Program-made: the position numbers and the translations under genes | Source: Aggregatilinea lenta | GTDB lineage: Bacteria; Chloroflexota; Anaerolineae; Aggregatilineales; Aggregatilineaceae | Length of the DNA: 64,000 nt | Direction: 5' to 3' | Assembly: GCF_003569045.1 (NCBI RefSeq) | Contig: NZ_BFCB01000002.1 | Coordinates: 1,407,506-1,471,505 of the forward strand | The notes under the pieces: model-generated | What the model was told of the DNA's origin: nothing | The model's database searches: none | What the model saw: only the letters and a program-made list of their open reading frames with translations | Part shown: positions 24,701-32,774 of the stretch, in pieces | Position numbering within the stretch: the stretch's first letter is position 1 | Layout: each line of letters begins with the position of its first letter

Positions 24701-26727
24701 GAGCCTTCCAGGTGATAGATCTGGGCGCGCAAATGCCCCGTCGCGGGATCGTCTTCCTCCGCGATGGCAGCCAGAGCCTCAGCGTAATGCCCGGCCAGCA
24801 GCGACAACTCCGCGCGCAAATAGGGCGAGGCGTCCGGCGAGCAGTCGATCTCGTGCATCGCGTCGGCGTAATGGCCCTGCGCGCGCAGGATCATGGCGCG
24901 TTCGAGGTGCGCTTCCGCCGCCTCGTCGAGCACGGCCAGCGCGTCGTTGAGCCGCCCCATGTGCCGGTAGACGCGCGCGAGACAGCGCCGCAGCACGCTC
25001 ACCGATTCCTCCGCGCCCAGGTTGAATACCACTTCCGCCGCCTCGACCAGCAGCTTCTCCGCCTGCGCATAGCGCCCCATCGCGTCGTACAGCCGCCCCA
25101 GCGCCACCATCGTCTCGGCCACGGCGTGCGCGCTGTCGTGCTCGCGGCGCAATTCCAGCGCGCGCTGCAGCGTCTGCTCCGCGACTTCGTACGCGCCCTC
25201 GTCCGTTTGACGCAGGCCCTCCACGGTCAGCGCCGTCGCCTCGCCGCGCGCGCCGCCCATCACCGGAGCGTGCGCGGTCCCGGCCACCCCGGGCGTGTAT
25301 TCCTGCAAATAGGAGCGCAGCGCCTTGTCCAGCGGCGCGGATTTTTCCGGCAGGTTTTCGGAGATCGCCAGCGCGTAGCGCAGCGCGCTTTCGGCCCCGT
25401 ACAGCGCCAGCGGATCGCCCGCGTGATCTTTGGCATATTGCAGCGCCCAGGCGCGCATACGTTTGCCCGGCGCGCCGCTGTGCGGATCGGTGGCGGCGGC
25501 GCGGGCGTAGACGGTCGGGTGCATCACCGTGCGGGTGGGATCGTGGAAATCGGGCCGGGCGAAGCCGTACTGCGCCAGGGCGGTCAGGCCGCGCCGCGTC
25601 GCCAGGGGAGATCCGATGCGAGCCGCCGCGTGCAGCCCGTCGAACGGCGCGCCGTCCATCGGGAAGGCCGCGAATGCCTCGACCAGCGCGCGGTAGTCGC
25701 CCGGCAGCGCGCCCAGCGATATGTCGAGCACGGCGTTCAGCGCGACGAGGTGCGGCGGTACGGGTTCCGCGCCGTTCTCCTCCGCCTGCGCCTGGGCCGC
25801 CAGCGCGTCGTCGATTTCCAGCAGACTTTCCAGCTCATCCAGCGACAGGCCGTCCTGCTGCATCAGCAGCCCGGCCAGCCGGATCGTGTAGGGGAAGCCG
25901 CCCAACGCGCGCGCCACACGCAGCAGATCGCCGCGTATACGCCGCGTGTCATCGATGCCCGCGAAGTGCGCCAGCGCATCCACTGCCGCCGTCTCGTCCA
26001 ACGCGCGCAGCGTTACCACGCCGTCCGGATCGTCGGGCGGCGGCTCGTCGGGGTCGAGCAGCTCCGAAGCCGTCTCAAAGGCGACCAGCACATGCGGCGT
26101 CAGACGGTACAGTCCGCCCAGGTCGATCTCACCGCTCAGCGCGTTGTCCACCACCAGCAGCGTGTGGTCGTTGAACTGCGCCGCCAGCAGCTCGCGCCGG
26201 AACACCGGGTCCCGCTCGGCCAGCACGTGCGGCAGATTGAGCGCCAGCGCCAGCGTCTGGTCCAGCCGTGCCGGATCGTCAATCCACCAGATGCGGCGGA
26301 AGCGCTGGCGGGTGCGCTCGTGCATGGCGACCGCCGCCAAAAACGTCGTCTTGCCCACCCCCGGCTCGCCTTGCAGGATGATCGGATGGCCGGAGAGCAG
26401 CGGGCGCAGCACGCGATCCAGCTCGGCCTGCCGCCCGGCGAAAAACACCGGGCGCGGCGGCGGAGCCATCGACGCCCGCGTGGCCTCGGCCACGTCCGGC
26501 GCAGGACGCGGATACCAGCGCGGCGGCAGCGGCGGCAGCAGCCCTTCGGCGCTGAACTCCGGCGCTTCCAGCCGGAACGACGACGCGTCGAGCCGCACCT
26601 GATCCTGCTCGATGGGGATCGCCAGCAGGCTTTCCGTCAGGCGCAAAAATTCCTCGGCGCGGAAGCCTTCCAGCGCCGGGGTGAAATCGGGTAACGCAGT
26701 GAGTCGTTCGCGTGTCGTGTCTGCCAT
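21787..26727 (-). CDS. Giant STAND-type ATPase with TPR array, 1646 residues
   Basis: The N-terminal segment of about 90 residues is of unknown type. It is followed by FAGRQAELDRVLRPL (95-109), a P-loop GEPGVGKTT (120-128), Walker B LLVVDNA (180-186), a GxP-like ARALGGFPYTIRLAG, and a winged-helix-like stretch (about 330-430). These are the parts of an NB-ARC/STAND NTPase in the usual order. From about 480 to 1580 the chain is TPR-like helical repeats with the typical G-Y-A-x-A and LG-x-x-Y patterns. STAND proteins are ligand-triggered switches; the TPRs would be the sensor. I see no known effector domain. It lies 59 bp downstream of the zinc-ribbon gene on the same strand. Confidence 0.8.
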   Translation of the reverse strand: MADTTRERLTALPDFTPALEGFRAEEFLRLTESLLAIPIEQDQVRLDASSFRLEAPEFSAEGLLPPLPPRWYPRPAPDVAEATRASMAPPPRPVFFAGRQAELDRVLRPLLSGHPIILQGEPGVGKTTFLAAVAMHERTRQRFRRIWWIDDPARLDQTLALALNLPHVLAERDPVFRRELLAAQFNDHTLLVVDNALSGEIDLGGLYRLTPHVLVAFETASELLDPDEPPPDDPDGVVTLRALDETAAVDALAHFAGIDDTRRIRGDLLRVARALGGFPYTIRLAGLLMQQDGLSLDELESLLEIDDALAAQAQAEENGAEPVPPHLVALNAVLDISLGALPGDYRALVEAFAAFPMDGAPFDGLHAAARIGSPLATRRGLTALAQYGFARPDFHDPTRTVMHPTVYARAAATDPHSGAPGKRMRAWALQYAKDHAGDPLALYGAESALRYALAISENLPEKSAPLDKALRSYLQEYTPGVAGTAHAPVMGGARGEATALTVEGLRQTDEGAYEVAEQTLQRALELRREHDSAHAVAETMVALGRLYDAMGRYAQAEKLLVEAAEVVFNLGAEESVSVLRRCLARVYRHMGRLNDALAVLDEAAEAHLERAMILRAQGHYADAMHEIDCSPDASPYLRAELSLLAGHYAEALAAIAEEDDPATGHLRAQIYHLEGSSDHAIRGYEMALETCAPDDPSRARSLRGLGAALASGEQYTAACGVLEEALALHRQGSQPDRLGLGRTLRLLAAVYFVAGDTQHAADTARAALEQLEGTKAVEDIADTCRTLGRALWRLEDYAGAQDAFEREVNAAQSITVRSEDRIGTALHHLADTYRMAGSIDRAVANYRRALTHKNAAQDPTGYFVTQLALHRGLVEQGRLQVAMDVAQEILDQLEKQPEPDLQQVGFAQVIRARTQQAMDRPIRAGQSLQEWTQILASRADEALLDPRQGLRVLILGLAARSLLADSRPSLALAAAQEAVQVAESRFPDSPAAWAARRDLGEAYMALDQVEESVLALEPLLDEAVRKTDAATYAAAQMVTGQGYRRLDERDEALAHLRLALDAEPDAHRRGLIQDAIGDVLLALGRPGEAIESLHAAADLLDREAHPDVTARVLTTLAHTLGGQNRYAEAIDVYEDALVVLRSVENVNPTHTADVLCSLGQTHEAQGQLSEAARAYRRALNILEKVESPRQMRDTLHLLARVTGAMGDQSAVQLYEQTFELTQQIGSERELGAVLRELGDVHREAERIGPSVQCYQSALEHQPAEQFPDERVATLRNLGRAYARMQRYDEARAMWAEALELSRDLPDHSPLQIALTYYSIAEAHRVQEHYPEAEKAYREALKLHVQGKIETAATWRALGQVLHAEERYDDAVDALRNAFEAEKAQPQQANARLVQTLQLLAKAHEARGDLAQAIARHHEVLVYMDRRLQPVAYAETLRALGKLYRESQKVDQALKALDEALEIENGHAPRSDERISATLQSIADTYRAAGELERAAEYYQRVTLYENMARRASEDLRDTLDELERRRATLQAAEQSLALLDLSDNAELKDLAFIYALIARSHAGLSQPRESADAIDTLIDILLAHRDDVRPDAGPPDNRALAWLIAARDAQEADRVEQAESACATALELVHNANLRWVIQQVAHSVG

Positions 26728-26786
26728 AGCTGCGGATTGTAGTAATTGGCGAGGGGTTGCGCAACTGCGTCCTTATGTTGACCCGT

Positions 26787-28364
26787 TCACGCGCCCGTGC
26801 GGCGCGACGCCAGGGGCCGGATCACACCCTGCCGCCCACGCAGCGGCTCGATCGGCAGGTCGCGCACGCCCATGTGGTCGCGCCGCCCCGCCACGATCGC
26901 GTCCGGCTGCCCGAAGGTCGCGGAGATCACCGCCTCGCCCGTCTGCCCATTGACCGCCGCCGGGCGATGCTGGCCGCTGTCCAGCGTGAGCGTAACCATC
27001 CACACCGGCAGCAGCACCAGCCGGTAGTTCAGCCCCTGGATGTCTACCCGCGCCACCTGCCACAGCAGCGTGTCGGGCGGGTTATACGCGGTGCGATCGG
27101 AGCGCGCCAGCGCCACATCCGGCACGCGGCGGCCCTGCGCGTGGAGCCGCGCGGCATATTTCACGTAGGCGCGCGCCGTGATCGACGCCTGGATCGCGTC
27201 CACGCTGTAGATCTGCGCGGGCCACAGCGCCAGCGCACGCGGATCGTAGCGGCACAGGTCGCCCAGGTCAAACGGCATCAGTTCGTCGAGCACGGCCTGG
27301 TGCGGCTGCGTCACGCCGCACACCAGCGCGTCGTGGACCGGGTAGACACCCGTCGCGATCCACTCGTCGGTGCGTGTGTCCGGCGGCAGGCTGACCGACG
27401 CCAGCCCCTCGAAGCCCCAGAATGGCAGGTACACGCCCTGCACTTCGCCGCGCACCACCTGCGCCCGCTGGTCGGGCGAGAGCCGCGCGTGCACTGCGCG
27501 TGCCGCCTCGGTCCGGTCCACGCTGAAGGGCAGCAGCGCGTCCGGCTCCTCGAACGACCCGACCGCATCGCGCACCAGGACGTGCGCGCTGTCGCAGAAG
27601 CGGCACTGGGTCGAGAGCGTCGTGCCCGCCAGCGTGAGCTGCGCGCCGCAGTTCTGGCACACCAGCACCCGCTCGCCGATCTTCCACTCGCGCGAAAAGC
27701 CGAATCGACGTTGAAGCAGCGCGTTGTCCAGCCGGTCGTAGCCGCCGCGATAAGCGCGCGCCAGGGGCTTGCCGGGCGTATGGCCGCAGTGCCCGCACAC
27801 CAGCGCGCCCGCCGCGACACTATAGGCCAGCGCCCCGCCGCAGATCGGGCATGCCTCCGCCTCCGACTCGGCGGTGACTGCCTCGTCCACGTCTACCTCC
27901 GGCAGTGGCGCGGCATCCTGCGCCGGGATCACGCCTTCCAGCACGCCCTTGTCGCGCCATGCGTACTCGTGATAGGGCTGGGCGTCGAGCGCGCGGTCCA
28001 GGTAGATCAGCCGCTCGCCGCGATCAGGCGTCGCCAGCGACATCAGGTACCACAGATCCGCCTGATCGCCGTATTCGCGCAAGGCCGTGCGCAGCACATA
28101 GCCCGCCGAGAGCAGATCGCCCGCGCGGATGCTGTCCCACGCGCTGTCGAGCGTGCGTCGCAGCTCCAACGGCATGCCGATCTGGTGTATGGGCGGCTCG
28201 TACGTGCCGTTAGCGGCGATCTGCGCGCGCTGTTGGGCAGCCAGCGCCTGCGCGCCCGCGTCGTCGTGGTCCACGCCGCAGAACTGGCACCACAGCCCCG
28301 GCCCGTCGGGGTTGGGCAGCAGCCGCGCGCCGCAGGCCGGGCACACAGGGGTCAAGTCACTCAT
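26787..28364 (-). CDS. Triple zinc-ribbon protein of unknown function
   Basis: 525 residues. Three CXXC pairs-of-pairs: CPACG/CQFCG (8-30), CPICG/CGHCG (about 171-193), and CQNCG/CRFC (about 235-258). Between the first two is a helical region like a half TPR (LLSAGYVLRTALREYGDQADLWYLMSLA). The C-terminal half (about 290-500) is beta-rich with no motif I recognise. No signal peptide or membrane segment. It overlaps the end of the GrpB-like gene by 8 bp and precedes the STAND gene, so all three are probably one operon. It may bind nucleic acid or act as an adaptor; that is inference. Confidence 0.7.
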   Translation of the reverse strand: MSDLTPVCPACGARLLPNPDGPGLWCQFCGVDHDDAGAQALAAQQRAQIAANGTYEPPIHQIGMPLELRRTLDSAWDSIRAGDLLSAGYVLRTALREYGDQADLWYLMSLATPDRGERLIYLDRALDAQPYHEYAWRDKGVLEGVIPAQDAAPLPEVDVDEAVTAESEAEACPICGGALAYSVAAGALVCGHCGHTPGKPLARAYRGGYDRLDNALLQRRFGFSREWKIGERVLVCQNCGAQLTLAGTTLSTQCRFCDSAHVLVRDAVGSFEEPDALLPFSVDRTEAARAVHARLSPDQRAQVVRGEVQGVYLPFWGFEGLASVSLPPDTRTDEWIATGVYPVHDALVCGVTQPHQAVLDELMPFDLGDLCRYDPRALALWPAQIYSVDAIQASITARAYVKYAARLHAQGRRVPDVALARSDRTAYNPPDTLLWQVARVDIQGLNYRLVLLPVWMVTLTLDSGQHRPAAVNGQTGEAVISATFGQPDAIVAGRRDHMGVRDLPIEPLRGRQGVIRPLASRRTGA

Positions 28365-28875
28365 GGCGATCCTCGTTTTCTGCGCGCGCCAGCACGCCCG
28401 TCACAAAATCCGCCTTGCCGTCCACGTACGCCTCGCGCTGCTCGCGGAAGCGCGCCGCGAGCGCGTCCTTCAGCGCGGCGTAGTCGCGTGCCGTGCCGGG
28501 ATCGGCGCGCAGAATGTCGCGGAAGCGCACGTGCCGCACGTGCTCCACGCCGCCGTAGACCACGATATGCAGGTGATGGCTGCGCGGCGTGCCTTTGCGG
28601 AAGAACAGCCGCACGTCATCGTCGTCATGCGGGCGGTGCACGTAACCGAGCGAGGCCAGCCGCGCCGCAAATTCGTCCACGCGATTGAGCCGGTCTACTC
28701 CGATCAGGATGTCGATGACCGGCTTGGCGCGCAGCCCCGGCACCGCCGTACTGCCGATGTGATCGATCGTGCGGGCCAGCTCGCCCAGTGCCGCCGCGAT
28801 CTGCGCCCGTTCCCGCTCGAAGTGCAGCGGCCACGCCGGATCGTAGTCCACGACGATGATCGGTTCTTCAGCCAC
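28357..28875 (-). CDS. GrpB-family (UPF0157) nucleotidyltransferase-fold protein
   Basis: 172 residues from the GTG at 28875, which follows GGAGG at 8 nt; an in-frame ATG at 28914 is less well placed. Family features: VVDYDPAWPLHFERER, then HIGSTAVPGLRAKPVIDILIGV, a GS...D pattern of the nucleotidyltransferase superfamily, and HHLHIVVYGG. The biochemical role of GrpB proteins is not established. It heads a probable operon with the zinc-ribbon and STAND genes. Confidence 0.85.
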   Translation of the reverse strand: MAEEPIIVVDYDPAWPLHFERERAQIAAALGELARTIDHIGSTAVPGLRAKPVIDILIGVDRLNRVDEFAARLASLGYVHRPHDDDDVRLFFRKGTPRSHHLHIVVYGGVEHVRHVRFRDILRADPGTARDYAALKDALAARFREQREAYVDGKADFVTGVLARAENEDRHE

Positions 28876-29079
28876 CTGTCTGTCCTCCAGTCGCTCGTTC
28901 ACGCCGCGTTCCACCCTAGTTTACTCTGACTCGCCGCGCCGCGTTATCCCGGTTGTTAAGGGGCCGCACGGCCTGCGTCCCTGGCTAAACTGATCCGTGC
29001 GGCTGCCCAGACACTGATCGCCCCGGCAGAACGTGTTATACTTTGCGCCAAGCGTTCAGCCGCAGCCTTTGAGGAATTT

Positions 29080-30099
29080 ATGACCTTTCAAAATCTGGAC
29101 CATGCCCGCATCATCCGCGCGGTTGTGATCATTTTCCTGGCAGGAACCATCTCGATGGTTTTGACCTCCTGTGCAGCTATGGTCCCCTGGCTTCCAGAAA
29201 TGTGGAGCCGCGTCAACGAAAACGTCAATCCTGATACGGCGACTCAGGAAGAGCTGCAGTCGGAGCTGCAAACAGAGGTTTCGTCCGTCCTCGATGAGAA
29301 CCTGACGGCGATGGGCACGCTGCAGTTCGTCCTTCAGGGATTGCTCATGAGTGCCGTGACGTTCTTCGTGACGAGGCGCACCACCGCCCGCGCTGCGACG
29401 AGCGCCGAACAGGTCAGCAGCTATGGACTGGCGATCGGTCTGGGTGCGGCTTTCAGCTATGGTGTGTTGTGCGTCATGGTGATCGGTGCCGCCGCGCTGT
29501 GGCTGCGGCTGCTCTTCTTCGTGGCGCTGATCTTCGCCGGAATGTTCGGCGGGCAGGCCGCCGCGCCGCTGGTGGGCACCTTCCCGCAGCAGCCGCCGCC
29601 CAAACGGCCCCGGTCGCTCTTTGAGCCTGCCGGGCAGGGCATGCTCACCCGCCCCGCCGCGACGCCGCAGAGCGTGGCCCCGGCGGGTCCGCGTGCGGAA
29701 GTCTATTACAACATGGGCGTCACGGCAGCAATGGGCGGGCGCCGCGAGGAAGCGCACCAGCACTTCACACACGTGGTACAGATGCAGCCGCGCAACGTCG
29801 CCGCGTGGCTTCAACTGGCGAATCTGGCCGACACACCCATCCAGGCGTGGAATTACGTGCAGCAGGCGCGCGCCATCGAGCCAAACAATCCGCAGGTCAA
29901 AGAGGCGGTGAGCATCATCTGGCCGCAGGTACAAAACAGCGCCACCGGCACGCCCAGCGCCCAACCGCCCTATCCCGGCGGCGCGAGCGACGAGACCAAC
30001 ATTCCGCAGATCCAGATGCCGACCATCACGCCGCCGGAACCACCCGGCGCCGTCACGCCCCCGGACGATCACCAGCCGGACGACCAGCACCCGGTCTAG
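29080..30099 (+). CDS. Membrane protein with TPR-like domain
   Basis: 339 residues. Hydrophobic segments at about 10-35, 80-98, 114-140 and 143-160 are followed by a cytoplasmic or exposed domain with EVYYNMGVTAAMGGRREEAHQHFTHVVQMQPRN (about 205-240), a TPR pair. The C-terminus is Pro-rich. GAGGAA precedes the ATG. The M23 peptidase gene starts only 8 bp after its stop, so they are co-transcribed. It may organise an envelope complex; no catalytic motif is seen. Confidence 0.65.
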   Translation: MTFQNLDHARIIRAVVIIFLAGTISMVLTSCAAMVPWLPEMWSRVNENVNPDTATQEELQSELQTEVSSVLDENLTAMGTLQFVLQGLLMSAVTFFVTRRTTARAATSAEQVSSYGLAIGLGAAFSYGVLCVMVIGAAALWLRLLFFVALIFAGMFGGQAAAPLVGTFPQQPPPKRPRSLFEPAGQGMLTRPAATPQSVAPAGPRAEVYYNMGVTAAMGGRREEAHQHFTHVVQMQPRNVAAWLQLANLADTPIQAWNYVQQARAIEPNNPQVKEAVSIIWPQVQNSATGTPSAQPPYPGGASDETNIPQIQMPTITPPEPPGAVTPPDDHQPDDQHPV

Positions 30100-30107
30100 C
30101 GCCTGCG

Positions 30108-31418
30108 ATGCCGCGCCTGCTGCGTGCTGCCCTGCCGATCCTCCTGGTTGCGGCGCTGCTGCCGCCAGGCGCACGACGCGTCGACACCGCCGTGCACGAC
30201 ACGGTGCTGATCACGCCGGAGACGCAGGGGCGCATCCCGCTGCCGGACACAGGCTTTGCGCTCGAAGTCGGCTACGGCTCCGTGAGCGGCCCCACGCAGT
30301 TCACCGTGGCGAATTTCGGCGGCACGATCGACGTCACCGCGACCACGACCCAGGGCGTACGCGTGACGCGCTTCGAGCTGCCGCTCCTGCTGCTGATCCC
30401 CGTCGGTGGCACATCGCTGCGCCTCGAATCGGGCGAAGGGCGCGCCATCCCCGCTGCGGCGAATGCCGCAGGTGATGCGCTGGCCGTCCTGCTCGGTTGG
30501 CCGCAGGTGCTGCGCTGGGGCGCGGCTGCACCGGACGAGGGCAGTCTGCGCTGGATTGTGGCCTTCGACGCACACGGACTCTACGCGCAGCGCGAGGGCA
30601 ACGTCTCGCCGGAGGACGTGCTCTACCTCGGCCCGCTGGAACACTACACGCCCGACCTCATCGAGCACGACGCCGCGCTGGAAGCCCTGCCCTACACCGC
30701 GCTGCCCAGCGGCGCATCGAGCAGCCATTACCGCGACCGCTTTTTGCCCGAAGTCCGCAGCAATTCCGGGGCGTACCGCGTGCTCGGCTGGACCGGCGCC
30801 GACCGCCTGCCGGGTTTGGCCCGTGCGCTGCGCGCCACGATTCCCCATGATCCCGACCTGCCAGTGCCCGGCGCAGCCAACGCCCCGCTGCCGCTGATCC
30901 TACCCTTCGATTGCGGCGCGGATTGGGTCGTGTCGTGGGGCTACCACGCTTCGTCGCCGCAGAATCGCTTTGCAGTGGACTTTGCCGCCGGACTCACGCA
31001 AGGTACAGCAGGCCAGCCCGTCTACGCCGCCCACGCGGGCACGGTGTTCCTCAAACGCTATGGCGCGGACGATCCGCTAATCGATCTCGGCTTCGCGGCG
31101 CGCATCGTCGCGGCGGACGGCGTGACCAGCTCCGTCTACGGCCACCTGGACCCGGCGGGCACGCTCGCGCGCTGGTCCCTGGCGGCGGACGACCTGCCGC
31201 CGTTCGAGTGGGTCGAGGCCGGGACCGCCGCGCAAGGCCAGCGGATCGGCGTGGCGGGCAGCGCGGGCTATGCCACCGGGGCGCACATTCATTTCGCGCT
31301 GTGGGCATGGGATCAAAGCCTGTACCAGCCGGTCCCGCTGGGGCCGCTGACCGAGTTCACGCGCGGGCTGCGCCTTCCCGCCGCCGCGCGCCGCGACTGC
31401 GACCTGTATAGTCGCTGA
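30108..31418 (+). CDS. Exported M23-family metallopeptidase
   Basis: 436 residues. A signal peptide lies at about 1-22 (LLRAALPILLVAALLPPGARR). The C-terminal LytM-type domain (about 285-420) has FAVDFAAG for the first zinc ligand region, SSVYGHLDP and AHIHFAL for the HxH site. M23 enzymes cut peptidoglycan cross-bridges. The first ligand is NRFAVDF rather than the usual H-x-G-x-D, so the first His is replaced and activity is uncertain. The N-terminal half is beta-rich and unassigned. Confidence 0.75.
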   Translation: MPRLLRAALPILLVAALLPPGARRVDTAVHDTVLITPETQGRIPLPDTGFALEVGYGSVSGPTQFTVANFGGTIDVTATTTQGVRVTRFELPLLLLIPVGGTSLRLESGEGRAIPAAANAAGDALAVLLGWPQVLRWGAAAPDEGSLRWIVAFDAHGLYAQREGNVSPEDVLYLGPLEHYTPDLIEHDAALEALPYTALPSGASSSHYRDRFLPEVRSNSGAYRVLGWTGADRLPGLARALRATIPHDPDLPVPGAANAPLPLILPFDCGADWVVSWGYHASSPQNRFAVDFAAGLTQGTAGQPVYAAHAGTVFLKRYGADDPLIDLGFAARIVAADGVTSSVYGHLDPAGTLARWSLAADDLPPFEWVEAGTAAQGQRIGVAGSAGYATGAHIHFALWAWDQSLYQPVPLGPLTEFTRGLRLPAAARRDCDLYSR

Positions 31419-31499
31419 TCCCTCTTGCTTGCTGGGCGCAGGCGAAGTACAACTGAGTGACATGGCAATGATGCAGGGCTGGCGCTGCGGATCGGGCCT

Positions 31500-31543
31500 T
31501 TCTCCCCTCTCCAACTTGATTGGACAGGGGCCGGGGGTGAGGT
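31500..31543. repeat. CTCCCCTCTCCAA / GGGGCCGGGGGTGAGG unit
   Basis: Nearly identical to the unit at 19381-19425, with a GACAGG change in the right arm. Confidence 0.8.
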
Positions 31544-31645
31544 TTCTTCGCTGATCCGCGTCACACTGCCGCTGTCGAAAATGCGCCATCCGCGCTCGTA
31601 AATTTTTTGTGCCCTTTGTGCCTGTTCATCACATAAGGAATCATT

Positions 31646-32617
31646 ATGGCGACCCTGTACGATCTTCCTCTGGACGAGCTTCAAGTCTACGCGCCCCCGC
31701 GCGAAGAACCGCACGATTTCGACCTGTTCTGGCAGAATACCCTCGCCACCGCCCGCGAGTTTCCGCTGGATGCGCGTTTCGATCCGGTGGATGTGGGCCT
31801 CAACACCCTGGACGCGTTCGACGTGACGTATGCGGGCTACGGCGGGCAGCCGATCAAAGGCTGGCTGCTGCTGCCCCACCATCGGAGCGGGCCGCTGCCG
31901 TGCGTGGTCGAGTTCATCGGCTACGGCGGCGGGCGCGGCTTCGCGATTGACTGGCTGCTGTGGAGCAGCGCGGGATACGCGCACTTCATCATGGACACGC
32001 GCGGCCAGGGCAGCGCGTGGCGGCCCGGTGACACGCCCGACATCCCCGACGGCGCGAACCCGTCCTACCCCGGTTTCATGACGCAGGGCATCCTCGACCC
32101 GAAGACGTACTACTACCGCCGCGTGTTCACCGACGCCGTGCGCGCGGTCGAGGCGGCTCGTGCCCACCCCGCCGTGGACGCGTCGCGTATTGCGGCGAAG
32201 GGCGGCAGCCAGGGCGGCGGCATCACGCTCGCCGTCAGCGGCCTCGTGCCCGATCTGGCCGGGGCCATGCCGGACGTGCCGTTCCTGTGCCACTTCCGCC
32301 GCGCGACGACGATCAGTGACCGGATGCCGTACCTGGAGATCGCCACGTACTGCAAGGTTCACCGCGACAAGATCGGCACGGTCTTTAACACGCTGTCGTA
32401 CTTCGACGGCATGAACTTCGCCACGCGCGCTCAGGCTCCAGCGCTGTTTTCGGTCGGCCTGATGGACGAAATCTGCCCGCCCTCGACCGTCTACGCCGCG
32501 TACAACCATTACGCCGGGACGAAAGACATCCGCATCTGGCCGTTCAACAACCACGAGGGCGGCGAGACGTATCAGGCGATGGAGCAGATCGCGTTCCTGC
32601 GCGATCTGTGGGGCTGA
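31646..32617 (+). CDS. Acetyl xylan esterase / cephalosporin-C deacetylase family hydrolase
   Basis: 323 residues, the normal family length. The triad is Ser188 in GGSQGGG, Asp274 in [11 protein letters not shown] and His303 in NNHEGG. Other family marks: RGQGSAW (the oxyanion-side RGQG loop) and [15 protein letters not shown]. It removes acetyl groups from xylo-oligosaccharides or related small esters. No signal peptide, so it acts on imported oligosaccharides. It stands alone among unrelated genes. Confidence 0.93.
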   Translation: MATLYDLPLDELQVYAPPREEPHDFDLFWQNTLATAREFPLDARFDPVDVGLNTLDAFDVTYAGYGGQPIKGWLLLPHHRSGPLPCVVEFIGYGGGRGFAIDWLLWSSAGYAHFIMDTRGQGSAWRPGDTPDIPDGANPSYPGFMTQGILDPKTYYYRRVFTDAVRAVEAARAHPAVDASRIAAKGGSQGGGITLAVSGLVPDLAGAMPDVPFLCHFRRATTISDRMPYLEIATYCKVHRDKIGTVFNTLSYFDGMNFATRAQAPALFSVGLMDEICPPSTVYAAYNHYAGTKDIRIWPFNNHEGGETYQAMEQIAFLRDLWG

Positions 32618-32647
32618 TAACGGGCCAACAACCGAAACGCTGTTCTT

Positions 32648-32673
32648 GTAGGGGCGTATTGCGATACGCCCCT
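32648..32673. repeat. GTAGGGGC hairpin unit
   Basis: GTAGGGGCGTAT / ATACGCCCCTG with a short loop. It lies 30 bp after the esterase gene and may serve as its 3' hairpin. Confidence 0.75.
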
Positions 32674-32774
32674 GTGGTTTTCCCCCCCGCTCTACCCCGC
32701 CCGGTCTGTCGCGGATGTCTGGCCTCGGCGGCGACACTAGCCCTATAATCTCCTCAAAAGGACTCCACGACTTT

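Noticed and set aside
24118-26694. Long open frame on the plus strand (858 codons) opposite the STAND gene
   Set aside because: It is a GC-rich shadow of the real gene, rich in Arg, Gln and His, with no family motif.
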